Part shown: piece after piece, positions 48,165 through 58,106 of the stretch | Position numbering within the stretch: the stretch's first letter is position 1 | Layout: each line of letters starts with the position of its first letter | From: Ostreococcus lucimarinus CCE9901 | Lineage: Eukaryota > Chlorophyta > Mamiellophyceae > Mamiellales > Bathycoccaceae | Assembly (NCBI RefSeq): GCF_000092065.1 | Contig: NC_009357.1 | Location: forward strand, 372,001-436,000 | Length of the DNA stretch: 64,000 nt | Reading direction: 5' to 3' | Translations under genes and position numbers: made by a program | Notes under the pieces: model-generated | Seen by the model: the letters and a program-made list of their open reading frames with translations, nothing else | The model's database searches: none | Told to the model about the DNA's origin: nothing

Positions 48165-50499
48165 ATGTTTCGCGCGGTCGCGCGCGCCTGCGCCCGGGCG
48201 CGATCGCGCGCGGACGCGCAAACGTGCGGTCGAACGCGCGCGCGCGACGAGTCGGCGGTGTGGACGTCGGTGCGCGCGACGACGCCGAGGTGTTGGCTCG
48301 GGACAAAGGTTGAACTCGCCGAAGACGACGGGACGAGCGCGAGCGCGAGAGAGGACAGCGCGAGAGAGCAGACGCTGCGCCGACGGCACGTGGCGAGCAT
48401 GCGACGCGCGCTTCGCGCGAATGATTTTGAGGGCGTGCGGAGAGAGTTTGAGGCGCTCGCGGCGTCGACGACGAAACCGGGACGCGCGGCGTGGAACGTA
48501 AACGTGCTCGCGGCGGCGCGAGCGCGAGAGCCCGAGGCGGCGCTGTCGATCGTCGAGTCAATGCTCGCGGATAATATCGGACCGGATGTGAGCACGCACA
48601 CGGCGGTGATGCAGGCTTACGTGCGCGCGGGACGATACGGGGACGCGTTTAACTGGTTGAAGATGCACCTGTACGGCGTACCGAAGGACGTTGAACAAGG
48701 CTTTGATGGCGAAGATAACGTAGAAATGGACACGAGGTATGATCTATCACATGTGATTGGGGACATGATCGATGGCGATGAGGAACACGTGTCGAAGACG
48801 CGCGTGAATAGCATGATGTTTACAACCGTGATGAACGGCGCGGCAAAGGCGGGCGACCGAGCAACGGTGCAAGAAATCGAGACGATGATGTTTGAGTTCG
48901 ATGTGGCACCTTTAGCAGATACGTTACACTGTTTGCTCAAGCTCGAGCGCGTCGCGGGGACGAGTGCATCGGTGGAATCTGTGTGGGATCGTTCCAAGCT
49001 CAAAGCGCGCGCGTTGAAAGCACATCAAGAACGCGTCGTCGCTCACGCGTTTCTGGGTCGCCAAAGAACGCAGCGCGCCGCCGAATCGCGTGCGCTCGCA
49101 GTGAAAGCATTAGAAGATCTGTACGATCGCGTGGGTCGGAAGCGCTCGGACGAAGACTTTGCGAAGCTGGAGAAGAACAATCATTCAGGGTCGAGATATG
49201 CTCGCTGGACCGGCGAACGTGGTTTAGAAGAGTACCGAAACAACTTGGTGAGCGACGACGATATCAAGAAAGTCGGAACGAAGGAAGTTTTAATAGCCAC
49301 GAACGCCGTGATGCTCGCGCATGCTGCGGTCGGTGACACGGACACAGTCAATACATGGTTTGTTCGAATGGAAGAGGATTTGGGCATCAACGCAGACGTG
49401 CGAACGTTCAACGCAGTACTACGCGCCGAATACATGCGAGATAAGATAAAGCTCGGTGTCGTGGATCATGAGCAAGCAATGATGCGATTTCAAGAAGTGA
49501 TGCTTGCGATGGAAGATCGAGAAGTCGAGCCGACGACGTACACGTTTTCGACACTTCTCTTGGCGCACGCAGAACAAAGCCACTTACCCGGTGTCGCAGA
49601 GGTTTTGAAGCTCATGCAAGAGCGAGGACTCGCGCTTGATACTACGATGTACAATATTTTATTGGGTGCTTGCGCGCGAGCGGGTGATTTAGACGCTGCG
49701 CTCAACGCGCGGGCAAGCATGGTCAAGTCTGGCATTGCCGCCGGCCCAGACACGTTCGTGCCGCTCTTCGCCGCGTGCACGAAACAGGCGGAGGAACTGG
49801 ACTTGGACGGTGATATGTTTGAATTAGATGAAGAAGTCGTTGGACCTCTGTTAGATCGCACACGAGCGACTTTAGATAGCGTGGAGTTGGATATGCTCTC
49901 AAGCAACGTCGAGCACAACACGCAGTCGTTCACGGCTTTGGTCAAAGCCAGAGGGGCTTTGGGTCAGCCAGACGCCGTGTTCGACATGATCAGCGAATTG
50001 CCAGAAAACATCGAACTCGACGAAGTCGCCATCGGCCTGAGTGTTTTGGCGGTTGCGAAGCGTGAACCAACCAAGGCTATTGCGCTCGCCGATTCCCTCA
50101 TGGACGAGTCGATGGTGCTGGATCCGTGGCTTCTCAACTGCATCATCACCGCTTACTCTCATCTCGGTCAAATCAAAGCAGCTACCGAGCGCGTGCAAGA
50201 CTTCATCAAGCGAGGCGGTGTGCCGACTGTCGCAACGTACAACGCGCTCTTCCGATGCGCCGCCCAGAGCGGCAGCTTTGCCGAATACGCCCCGCTCGTC
50301 ATGAACGAGATGTCATCGCGCGATCTCAAACCGGACAAGTACACTCGCAAATTTATCGCTGCTGTCACCGCCGGTTCATCCGTCCTCGATCGCGAGACGG
50401 CGGAAGCGCTTCTCAAAAAGTGTCCCGGCGGCGACAAGTTCTTCGTCGCCGAAGACGCCGCCGGACAGGACGACTTCGATTTCCTCGCCGACGCCGGCT

Positions 50500-50530
<31 letters not shown>

Positions 50531-50543
50531 TCTATTATTGTAA
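48165..50543 (+). CDS. Pentatricopeptide-repeat protein
   Basis: A 792-aa PPR protein. Arg/Ala-rich N-terminus (MFRAVARACARARSRADAQ) suggests import into plastid or mitochondrion. Helical repeats follow, most clearly AWNVNVLAAARAREPEAALSIVESMLADNIGPDVSTHTAVMQAYVRAGRYGDAFNWL, then TYTFSTLLLAHAEQSHLPGVAEVLKLMQERGLALDTTMYNILLGACARAGDLDAALNARASM, each of 35 residues. The last unit is at about 690-730 (VATYNALFRCAAQSGSFAEYAPLVMNEM). It ends in an Asp run (DDDDDDDDDDLLL). No E, DYW or SMR domain is seen. A role in organelle RNA processing is inferred. The 35-residue spacing gives P-class repeats; the RNA target is unknown. Confidence 0.87.
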
Positions 50544-50695
50544 TCTCCTTCTGCACACATCCCACGCAGTTCGCGCGTCCACCGCTCTTCGCTCTTCGCT
50601 CATCGCTCAAAGCGTCTCGACTCGCGCCGAGCGCGAGCGCGCGCCAACGAAAAACCCGAACCGCTTTTTCCCCACTCGCGCGCGCTGCCCTCGCG

Positions 50696-52597
50696 ATGCC
50701 CTCGACCGCGTCCGACGCGCGCGAGCGCCGCGCGCGCGCGAGCGCGATGTCCAGCGCATCGTCTCCGAAGCGCCGAAGCACGCTCACGCTGCCGAGGCGC
50801 GACGCCGTGACGCGAAACACGAACAAGCTGCAATTGCCCGGTTGGGTCTCCATGCCGAACTCTGCGCTCGCGTCCTGCCTCGCGGTGCTCGCGACGAACC
50901 CGATGGACCGCGCGAAAACGATCATGCAACTCCCGGGCGTCGGCGCGTCGTGGGGCAAGAACATGCGGGAGGTGACGATGAATATGGTGAAGAAGGAAGG
51001 CGCGCTGCGCGGGCTGTACAGAGGTTTACCCGTGGCGATGGTGCGAGAGTCGTCGAAGAATGTGTTTCGAATTGGGCTGTTCTTACCGGTGCTGAAGGTG
51101 ATACACACGGATGATGATAACCCAGCACCGGCGTGGAAACGGTTCATGGCGGGATGTCTGAGCGGGGGGATCGGGGCGGTGTCGAGTAATCCGTTTGATT
51201 TGATCAAGACGCGGATGCAAGTGCCGGCGGCGATGTGCGAATACGAAAATGGAATGGTGGCGTTGAAGAAGATTTGCGCCAAGGAGGGGTGGAAGACGTT
51301 ATATAAAGGTGTGGGCGCGAGTGTTATGAGGGACATGCTCGGCTCGAGCGTGAATTTGACCGTGCAGTCCATCGCAAGCGAGGCGCTCGTGAGGAATATG
51401 ATTTTATCGCCGGGTTCGCCCGTGCTCGGCGCGCTGAGCGGCGTTTTAAGCGCGGCGGCGTCGGTGGCGGTGATGCAGCCGATCGACACGTCGCGAGCGT
51501 ACGTGTATCTCAAGCCGCACATACACAAAGATACTATTAGAGCATTTAGGTACATAGTTTTGAGGGAAGGGCCGTTGGCGTTGTACAAAGGCTCGCGCGC
51601 ACACTTTTTCCGCACCGCGCCGCACTATGCGGCAATGTTTGCGCTACTGGAGATGATCACCGGCGGTGAACGGAAGGTTTTACTGTCAAGGAACAAGAAT
51701 GTACTGGAGAACGTGCATATGTTCGACGCTCTGTCCAAGGACAAAAGAATCCGACTGGCGAGCATGGTCCAAATGAAACACTTTAAAGCGGGTGAGCAAA
51801 TCATCGGCGCCGGCGACGAAACGCCTGGGGAGATGTACATCATGACTCGTGGATGCGTCAAGATTGACCAAGCGAATAAAAAGGGGAAGAAGGGGAAGAA
51901 TACGGAAGATCAAGGGAGCGACGTCATCCATAGTGGCGGTTACTTTGGCGAATCCTACATGTTCTCCTCTGAGGCGAGCAATGAGACGGTCACGGCCGTC
52001 AACGACGTGACGTTGATGGCTGTGCCACGAGAAGCCTACGAAACGTGTCGCAAGGGCGAATTTGCTTCTGCTACTCTCTTCGACGAAGGGTTCGATGACC
52101 CTTCGAAGGAAATCGGTATGGCTTGGCGTCGGCTTCGCTACGAACGCACGTTGGCAAAGATCCCTGTTTTCGCCGACCTCGGCTCCTACGAGCGTGCCAT
52201 GGTAGTTAAACAAGCCAAACGGTTCAGTTTTAAGCCCGGTGAGAAAATCATACGCCAAGGTGAAGTTGCGGACAAGTTTTACGTCATCCTTAAGGGTTCA
52301 GCCGTTTCCACTAAATCCGACGGCGACGTCGACCACGTCGCCCCGGGATCAAAAATCCCTCCCGACCGCATCATGCGCAACTTTAGCCAGGGTCAATACT
52401 TTGGCGAGCTCGCGCTGCTTACTGGCCAGCCTCGCTTAGCAACCATCGTGGCGAACGACTCCTTGGAAGTTCTCGCCATCGATCGCGACGTCTTGAAATC
52501 GTTGCGCGAAACATTGCCGACGCTTGAAGACGAGATCATTCGCAATCTTCGCAGATTCGACCACATGGATTCATTTACCACAATGTCTATAGCGTAG
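50696..52597 (+). CDS. Fusion of a mitochondrial carrier with two cyclic-nucleotide-binding domains
   Basis: A 633-aa protein. Residues about 50-325 form an SLC25-type carrier: three repeats with P69-M-D-R-A-K74, P166-F-D-L-I-K171 and P262-I-D-T-S-R267 signatures, and RGLYRGL and GWKTLYKG motifs. Residues about 340-455 and 489-605 are two CNB (cNMP) domains. The second carries an intact phosphate-binding cassette, FGELALLTGQPRLAT (E571, R580). In the first (FGESYMFSSEASNETVTA) the Glu is kept (E419), but the Arg position is Ser428. No transmembrane-channel or kinase domain accompanies the CNBs. The N-terminus (about 48 residues) is basic, Ser/Arg-rich. The frame is unbroken through all parts. 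A later Met (50747) is an alternative start. Confidence 0.9.
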   Translation: MPSTASDARERRARASAMSSASSPKRRSTLTLPRRDAVTRNTNKLQLPGWVSMPNSALASCLAVLATNPMDRAKTIMQLPGVGASWGKNMREVTMNMVKKEGALRGLYRGLPVAMVRESSKNVFRIGLFLPVLKVIHTDDDNPAPAWKRFMAGCLSGGIGAVSSNPFDLIKTRMQVPAAMCEYENGMVALKKICAKEGWKTLYKGVGASVMRDMLGSSVNLTVQSIASEALVRNMILSPGSPVLGALSGVLSAAASVAVMQPIDTSRAYVYLKPHIHKDTIRAFRYIVLREGPLALYKGSRAHFFRTAPHYAAMFALLEMITGGERKVLLSRNKNVLENVHMFDALSKDKRIRLASMVQMKHFKAGEQIIGAGDETPGEMYIMTRGCVKIDQANKKGKKGKNTEDQGSDVIHSGGYFGESYMFSSEASNETVTAVNDVTLMAVPREAYETCRKGEFASATLFDEGFDDPSKEIGMAWRRLRYERTLAKIPVFADLGSYERAMVVKQAKRFSFKPGEKIIRQGEVADKFYVILKGSAVSTKSDGDVDHVAPGSKIPPDRIMRNFSQGQYFGELALLTGQPRLATIVANDSLEVLAIDRDVLKSLRETLPTLEDEIIRNLRRFDHMDSFTTMSIA

Positions 52598-52727
52598 TTA
52601 CTCTTGTTATTTTAGCTTTTCATTCACGCGACGCCCGTCATCACCGGCCAAAATCGCGTCTTCGTCGCCGCTGGCGCGAACCCTCCGCCGCCGCTGGGAG
52701 CGCCGCACTCGTCGTCGCGCGTGCGCC

Positions 52728-54614
52728 ATGGACTCCAAGTGGTTCACGCGCGATGTCGCGGAGCTGAGGACCTGGCGAATCATCGGCGCGTGCGCGTGGT
52801 CCACGCTCGCTATTTTCGTCGCCGTACGTCGCGCTCGCGTCGATTTGATTTCGATTTCGCCAACGTCCGCATTTGATTCTCGACGAAGGCGACGACTGAC
52901 GGAGCGCCATCGCGACGCGCGCGCACAGGCATACGCATACTTCACGTGTGTACACATTCTTGGTGGTGACTTCCCGCACTGGTCGCGCGTGGCCGTGGCG
53001 TTGACGTACGCGGCGACGCAACTGCCAGCGAGCGCGGCGACGGCGATGTGCGCGAGAGCGAGCACGGCTGATTTCGTGCCGAACGGCGAAAGGGACGCGT
53101 GTGGAATCGTGCGAGGGGAGAGAATCGGTGAACGGTTCGCAACGGCGATGATGCGGGATGGGATGACGATCGGGGCGTTGGGCGGCGCGTTTGCATGCTC
53201 GGGGAGTTTGGCGTGCTCGCTCGCAGCGAGGACGACGCCGACGCGGGGCTTGGTGGGGATGATGACGGTGAACGCGTCCGACGCTACGTTCGCAGCGCAA
53301 TTTGGCTGTGTGTTGGGGGTGATGACAGTGGTGAACTTTTGGTTCAACGATGGTTTGGTGGTGAAGTTTTCATCGGTGCAGCGACCGCGCGGGTTGCGGT
53401 TGAAACGCGCATTTGCGCCGTGCGCTCTAAGTGGATTGAAGCGTTCCCTTTATGCGTGCGTGGTGCATATTTTGGTGGTAATTGCGAGTCGATTCCTCGT
53501 CCAGCTCAGCGCGAAATCGTCTCGAGGTTTGTTCTTGGGGTCGATGTCGTGTTGGGGCGCTGGGGCGCTCGCGAGCGCTTCGTGGGCGCTCGCAATTTTC
53601 TGCGCCGAGATCGTGCACACCGAGCGCTATGAGTTCAGACCGCAAAGTTTGACGCAAGGTCCGAAAGTTGCGAGCGAACCTCTGATGGCGGCTTTGCATT
53701 ATTTCGAAGTTCCGTTCGTGCAGCACTTGGCGTTTGCAGACTTGTGCAACGTCGCCGAGAGCGGTGGACGCGGACGGCGCCAGCTCATCTACGGCGATAC
53801 CCCCGATGCGGCGTGGTCTGTGGTGATATCGATCGCTCTCGCGCCGTTGGCATCGATTTCGCGTTCGGTGAACAAGGCGATGGACCGCACTATGTTGGCG
53901 GCGTTGCGAGACACGGATGCGGATGCGGCGCAAAGGATTAGTGAAAAGTACGCGCAAATGAATACGCCAAAGCCCAAATTTCGACACGAGAGCGCGCAGA
54001 CGCAACAAGCGTGGAATGCGTTGCGTCAAAGCGAGGTGCTCTCGACCGATGTTGCGGCGCGTGAGTTGTGCACGGTGGTCAAGGCGTACGGGCAATTGGC
54101 GATTTGGGGCGCGCGCGCTTCGTCTTCGCTCGCCGTCGCCGCGAAAAAGGAAGATGTTCGCGGAAACGCGCGTTCGATCAATCCGTCGCTCAGTGCGATT
54201 GTGCGAACGTTACTTACGGCACAATTAGCATGTCGGACGATCATCGAGCAAGGTTCTCCTCCCGTGCGCGCCTCCAGTGGGTTCACCTCTAGCGATTTGG
54301 CGTCGACGTCAAAGGCGAATTCCATCGTCGCGAAGCGAAACGAGATCATCAACAACGTCTTGTACGTTTTAGGAATCACCGCCACCAATAGAAATGATGC
54401 AAACGGTGCTGTGACGCCGGCTTTCACGCCCGCAGTGGAGACTGCGAAGAGAATATCGGACACCGTGGAGATCGCTTTGGGCGCGCTCGTCGTCGAGTAC
54501 GGCGACGACGTCAAAGTCATGCTTCGCGAATCCGAACAATTCGGGCCGCCAGAGTTCGGCACACCGAACGAGCTGTTTGATGCCTTAGAAACAATCGCCA
54601 CCGACTTGGCGTGA
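52728..54614 (+). CDS. NDC1-like transmembrane nucleoporin (tentative), probable in-frame intron
   Basis: A 628-aa membrane protein with about six hydrophobic helices in the first 300 residues and a soluble C-terminal half. The stretch FEVPFVQHLAFADLCNVAESGGRGRRQLIYGD followed by AWSVVISIALAPLASIS resembles the NDC1 motif (HxLALxDLxxLA, then W and C/APL). The N-terminal topology fits NDC1, a pore-membrane nucleoporin. Positions 52824-52928 (105 nt, in frame) have a GTACGT donor, an ACTGAC block and a CACAG acceptor, so they may be an intron. If spliced, the protein is 593 aa and an Arg-rich stretch is removed. Identity is moderate; the C-terminal half has an irregular helical pattern. Confidence 0.6.
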   Translation: MDSKWFTRDVAELRTWRIIGACAWSTLAIFVAVRRARVDLISISPTSAFDSRRRRRLTERHRDARAQAYAYFTCVHILGGDFPHWSRVAVALTYAATQLPASAATAMCARASTADFVPNGERDACGIVRGERIGERFATAMMRDGMTIGALGGAFACSGSLACSLAARTTPTRGLVGMMTVNASDATFAAQFGCVLGVMTVVNFWFNDGLVVKFSSVQRPRGLRLKRAFAPCALSGLKRSLYACVVHILVVIASRFLVQLSAKSSRGLFLGSMSCWGAGALASASWALAIFCAEIVHTERYEFRPQSLTQGPKVASEPLMAALHYFEVPFVQHLAFADLCNVAESGGRGRRQLIYGDTPDAAWSVVISIALAPLASISRSVNKAMDRTMLAALRDTDADAAQRISEKYAQMNTPKPKFRHESAQTQQAWNALRQSEVLSTDVAARELCTVVKAYGQLAIWGARASSSLAVAAKKEDVRGNARSINPSLSAIVRTLLTAQLACRTIIEQGSPPVRASSGFTSSDLASTSKANSIVAKRNEIINNVLYVLGITATNRNDANGAVTPAFTPAVETAKRISDTVEIALGALVVEYGDDVKVMLRESEQFGPPEFGTPNELFDALETIATDLA

Positions 54615-54784
54615 CGGATGACGTCGTCGATAGAAGTTAAATTTGTAACAGCGAGCGCGTCGAGAGCTCTACCTACGACCCACACCGCACCTCGCGACGC
54701 GACGCTCTCGGCGCCGCCGAGCGCTCGCTTTCGAGCGTCGACGGTTTTAACTGCGCACGTCGCGACCACGTTTCGTTCCGCGCG

Positions 54785-56041
54785 ATGTTTCGCGCGTCTG
54801 TGGCGCTCGGCGCGCGTCGTCTCTCGAATGGGTACCTTTTCGCGTGCCCGCGCGCCGCCGGCGCGCGCGCGCGACGACGATACCGCCCGAGCGGCGCGAC
54901 GTGTCGACTCGACGTAGAATGTCGTCCGTCGTCGTACGACGAAGAATTGCGAGAGAAGACGGCGCACGCGCGCGCGCACTTTGACGGCGTGGCGACGCTG
55001 CCGAGCCGCACGGAGACGTTCGAGAGCGCGCGAGAGGAGTTTCGCATGCGCGCCGAATTCAAGGTGTGGCACGACGGCGATAGGAGTTACTTCGCCATGT
55101 GTGATTCCGATCGACCGAAGGACCCGGTGGAGGTGGTGGACTTTCCGATGGCGAGCGCGCGCATTCGCGAACTCATGCCAGAGTTGCTGCGCGAGGTGAC
55201 GGCGACGGAGACGCTGCGAAGAAAGCTGTTTCAAGCGAATTTCCTCACCACGACGACCGGAGATGCGGTGGTGAGTTTGTTGTACCACAGACAGTTGGAT
55301 GAAGATTGGGAACGCGAGGCGGAGGCGATGCGGGCGCGGTTGGGGATCGACGTCATCGGTCGCGCGAGGAAGCAAAAACTTGTCCTCGCCAAGGATTTCG
55401 TGACCGAGAAGGTGTTGATCGATGGGAAGGAATTTAGTTACAAGCAGTTGGAGGGGTCGTTCACGCAACCGAACGCTGGAATTGCGGCGCAAATGCTCGC
55501 GTGGGCTCGCTCGGCGGCGGTGAGCGATTCACCAGACGTCGTCGCGGCGGCGACGCCGCGAGACGCGAATCGAGATTTTCTCGAGCTCTATTGCGGCAAC
55601 GGACATTTCACGATCGCGCTCGCGCCCTTGTTTCGCAAATGTTTGGCGACTGAAATATCGAAATCGTCCGTCGCCGCCGCGCACGTGAACATGGCCGCGA
55701 ACGGAATCGACAACGTCGTCACCGCGAGACTATCGGCGGAGGAGCTGTGCGACGCCCTCGACGGCGGACGCGAGTACACGCGCCTGAAGGATATAGATCT
55801 CACGACGTACGATTTGAGCACCGTGCTCGTCGATCCGCCGCGCGCCGGCATGGGCGACGAAGTGAGCAAATTCTGCGCGCGCTTCGACAGGATCATTTAC
55901 ATCTCGTGCAATCCGGAAACTTTGGCGCGAGACTGTAAAATTCTCGGCGAGACGCACGAAATCAAACGATTCGCCGTCTTCGACCAGTTCCCTTACACCC
56001 CGCACTTAGAGTCGGGCGCGCTCTTGGTGAAGCGCGCGTGA
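54785..56041 (+). CDS. TRMA: tRNA (uracil-5-)-methyltransferase, TrmA type
   Basis: A 418-aa SAM-dependent enzyme that makes m5U54 in the T-loop of tRNA. Family motifs: FELYCGNGHFTIAL (as FLELYCGNGHFTIAL), QPNAGIAAQMLAW, STVLVDPPRAGM and the catalytic IIYISCNPETLARD with C375. The core opens YDEELREKTAHARAHFDG, typical of TrmA rather than RlmC/RlmD; no TRAM domain or 4Fe-4S Cys cluster is seen. The first 45 residues are Arg/Ala/Ser-rich and look like an organelle-import signal. Plant homologues also carry plastid or mitochondrial targeting. Confidence 0.93.
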   Translation: MFRASVALGARRLSNGYLFACPRAAGARARRRYRPSGATCRLDVECRPSSYDEELREKTAHARAHFDGVATLPSRTETFESAREEFRMRAEFKVWHDGDRSYFAMCDSDRPKDPVEVVDFPMASARIRELMPELLREVTATETLRRKLFQANFLTTTTGDAVVSLLYHRQLDEDWEREAEAMRARLGIDVIGRARKQKLVLAKDFVTEKVLIDGKEFSYKQLEGSFTQPNAGIAAQMLAWARSAAVSDSPDVVAAATPRDANRDFLELYCGNGHFTIALAPLFRKCLATEISKSSVAAAHVNMAANGIDNVVTARLSAEELCDALDGGREYTRLKDIDLTTYDLSTVLVDPPRAGMGDEVSKFCARFDRIIYISCNPETLARDCKILGETHEIKRFAVFDQFPYTPHLESGALLVKRA

Positions 56042-56095
56042 TGCGCGGCGAAACGTCCCGGCGGTGATCTCATTGTACAAATAAATATTCTACAA

Positions 56096-56680
56096 CTAGT
56101 GATGATACGGTTCGCCGCGTAAAATCGTGTGCGCTCGATACAACGCCTCCGTCACCACCAACCTCGCCACTTGATGATTCAGCACCATCTTCGACAACCG
56201 CAGGCTCTCGTTCGCTCGATCGATCACGTCTTTCCCGTGTCCGAACGGCCCACCCAAAACGAACACCCCTCGCTCGTAGCCCTCGTCCCCGATCCTCGCC
56301 ACCAATTCCGCCACCTCCTCGCTCGACGCGTCCCGCCCGCGCTCGTCCAGCAGCACGACGTAATCCCGCGCCGTGATCGCCCGCATCACCCGCTCGCCCT
56401 CGTGAACCTTCTGCAGCTCGGTATCCTTGACGTTCTTCGGGTTTTGTTTCACCGTCTTCTCCTCGAACGGCGCGTAGCGCGCGCACCGCCGCGCGTACTC
56501 GTCGACCGCGTCGTCGACTTTCGCGCCGCCGCCCTTGCCGACGACGACGACGACGAGCGGGACCGCGCGCGTGGACCGCGCGGTCGAGGACGCGGACGAC
56601 GCCGCGCGCGCGGACGCGGCGATGCGTCGACCGCGTCGCGCGCACGCGCCGGACGCGCGCAGGAGCGCCGTCGTCGCCAT
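56096..56680 (-). CDS. RLMH: rRNA pseudouridine methyltransferase RlmH, organellar
   Basis: A 194-aa SPOUT-family methyltransferase, counterpart of bacterial RlmH (23S rRNA pseudouridine 1915 N3-methylation). Arg/Ala/Ser-rich first 40 residues form an import signal. The domain is recognised from DEYARRCARYAPFEEK, YVVLLDERGRDASSEEVAELV, VFVLGGPFGHG and SLRLSKMVLNHQVARLVVTEALYRAHTILRGEPYHH. The GGPFGHG, SLS/RLSKM and YRAxxIxxGxPYHH motifs are diagnostic of the SAM-binding knot. It presumably acts on plastid or mitochondrial 23S-type rRNA. Its ATG shares bases with an upstream in-frame ATG of the divergent AP endonuclease gene. Confidence 0.92.
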   Translation of the reverse strand: MATTALLRASGACARRGRRIAASARAASSASSTARSTRAVPLVVVVVGKGGGAKVDDAVDEYARRCARYAPFEEKTVKQNPKNVKDTELQKVHEGERVMRAITARDYVVLLDERGRDASSEEVAELVARIGDEGYERGVFVLGGPFGHGKDVIDRANESLRLSKMVLNHQVARLVVTEALYRAHTILRGEPYHH

Positions 56681-56978
56681 GCGTCGCGCTCTGCGCGCGG
56701 CGTCGAGCGACACCGCGAGGTCGCCGCGCCGCGCGCGCGCCGACGCCGCCCCGGCGCGACCGGGCGTCCGAGCTCGTTTTTTTTCGTCGATCCGCGCGCG
56801 ACGCGACGCGACGCGATCGCGCCGTCGCGTCGACGCGCGTCGCGGTCGCGCGCGTCGTCTCGATCGTCGATTCGTTTCGCGTTCGCGATTCGAACGCCGT
56901 GCGATCGATCGCGACCGCGACCGCGACGCGCGACACACGACGACGACGACGACGGACCGACGCGCGACGACGACGGTG

Positions 56979-58046
56979 ATGCGAGCGAAACGAACGCCGT
57001 CGCCGACGGCGCGCGACGGCGCGGACGTCGCGCCGACGGGGAATAAAAAACCGAAAAAGGCGACGACGACGACGACGGTCGAGCGGAGCGACGCGGCGCG
57101 ACGGGACGCGCCGCGAGACGCGCGCGCGTTCACGGCGATCGCGTGGAACGTCGCGGGATTGCGCTCGTTTCACGAGAAATCGCTCGATCGGTTGCGAGGG
57201 GTGATCGCGGGAGAGGCGCCGGACGTGGTGATTTTGCAAGAGCACAAGCTGCAGGAGACGCACTGCGCGGCGTTTACGGAGCGGTTGAGGCGGGACTTTC
57301 CGATGTATAAGACGGTGCAGTTCGCGGTGAGCGTGGCGAAGAAGGGGTACAGTGGAGTGGTGGTGATGTGTAAGGCGGCGCGGAATGGGACGAGTGGGTC
57401 GACGCAGGGCACGTTGGACGCGATGTTCGGCGGCGGGGCGAAGGACGAGGAGGCGACGTACGACGGGCCAAAGTTGTTGGAGATTCGCGAAGGGTTGGGC
57501 GCGCGAGGATACACGGACGAGGGACGGACGATGACGCTGGAGTTTGAGGGGTTTTACCTCGTCACCGCGTACGTGCCGAACAGTGGACAAGATCTGAAGC
57601 GTTTGGATTATCGAATCGGCGAGTGGGAGCGCGACATGCGCGCGCATCTCAAAGAACTCGACGCGAAGAAACCGGTGGTGTACATGGGCGATTTGAACGT
57701 CGCGCATCTGGATTCTGATATTTGGAACGTCGGTGCGTCGCATATTAAGAAGAGCGCGGGGACGACGCCTCAAGAGCGCGAGGCTTTCGGGGTCATGCTC
57801 GAGGAGAACGACTTGCGCGACGCGTTTCGACATTTCCACGGCGACGCCGTCGGTTGGTTTTCTTATTGGAGCGTTCGCGCGGGGAATCGCCCGTTCAACA
57901 AAGGTCTTCGACTCGATTACACCTTGGCGTCGAAAAGAGTCTTCGACGGCGGCGCTGATGGCGTCGAAGTTGTGGACGCGTTCATTCTCGACAAGGTCCT
58001 TGGGTCTGACCACGCGCCAGTCGGCGTGACGCTCGCGCTCCGATGA
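56979..58046 (+). CDS. APEX: AP endonuclease (exonuclease III family)
   Basis: A 355-aa base-excision-repair endonuclease. Motifs: IAWNVAGLRS (N57), VVILQEHKLQETHC (E88), KKGYSGVVVMCK, LVTAYVPNSGQDLKRL, VYMGDLNVAHLDSDIWN (Asp/Asn pair) and GSDHAPVGVTL (general base His). The C-terminal NKGLRLDYTLAS is also typical. The N-terminal 45 residues are a Thr/Lys/Arg linker. The frame is open further upstream: an ATG at 56679, overlapping the RlmH ATG, would add 100 residues that look like an organelle-import sequence (RFFSSIRARRD). The start at 56979 is the conservative choice and leaves a nuclear-type protein. Confidence 0.9.
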   Translation: MRAKRTPSPTARDGADVAPTGNKKPKKATTTTTVERSDAARRDAPRDARAFTAIAWNVAGLRSFHEKSLDRLRGVIAGEAPDVVILQEHKLQETHCAAFTERLRRDFPMYKTVQFAVSVAKKGYSGVVVMCKAARNGTSGSTQGTLDAMFGGGAKDEEATYDGPKLLEIREGLGARGYTDEGRTMTLEFEGFYLVTAYVPNSGQDLKRLDYRIGEWERDMRAHLKELDAKKPVVYMGDLNVAHLDSDIWNVGASHIKKSAGTTPQEREAFGVMLEENDLRDAFRHFHGDAVGWFSYWSVRAGNRPFNKGLRLDYTLASKRVFDGGADGVEVVDAFILDKVLGSDHAPVGVTLALR

Positions 58047-58106
58047 TTTCTCGCCGCGAGAAAAAATTGGGGGTTAGGCCGCTGCAATTAAAATACAAAT
58101 TTTATG

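Noticed and set aside
54026-55492. 488-codon minus-strand ORF over the NDC1-like and TrmA genes
   Set aside because: Spans two real plus-strand genes; no recognisable domain.
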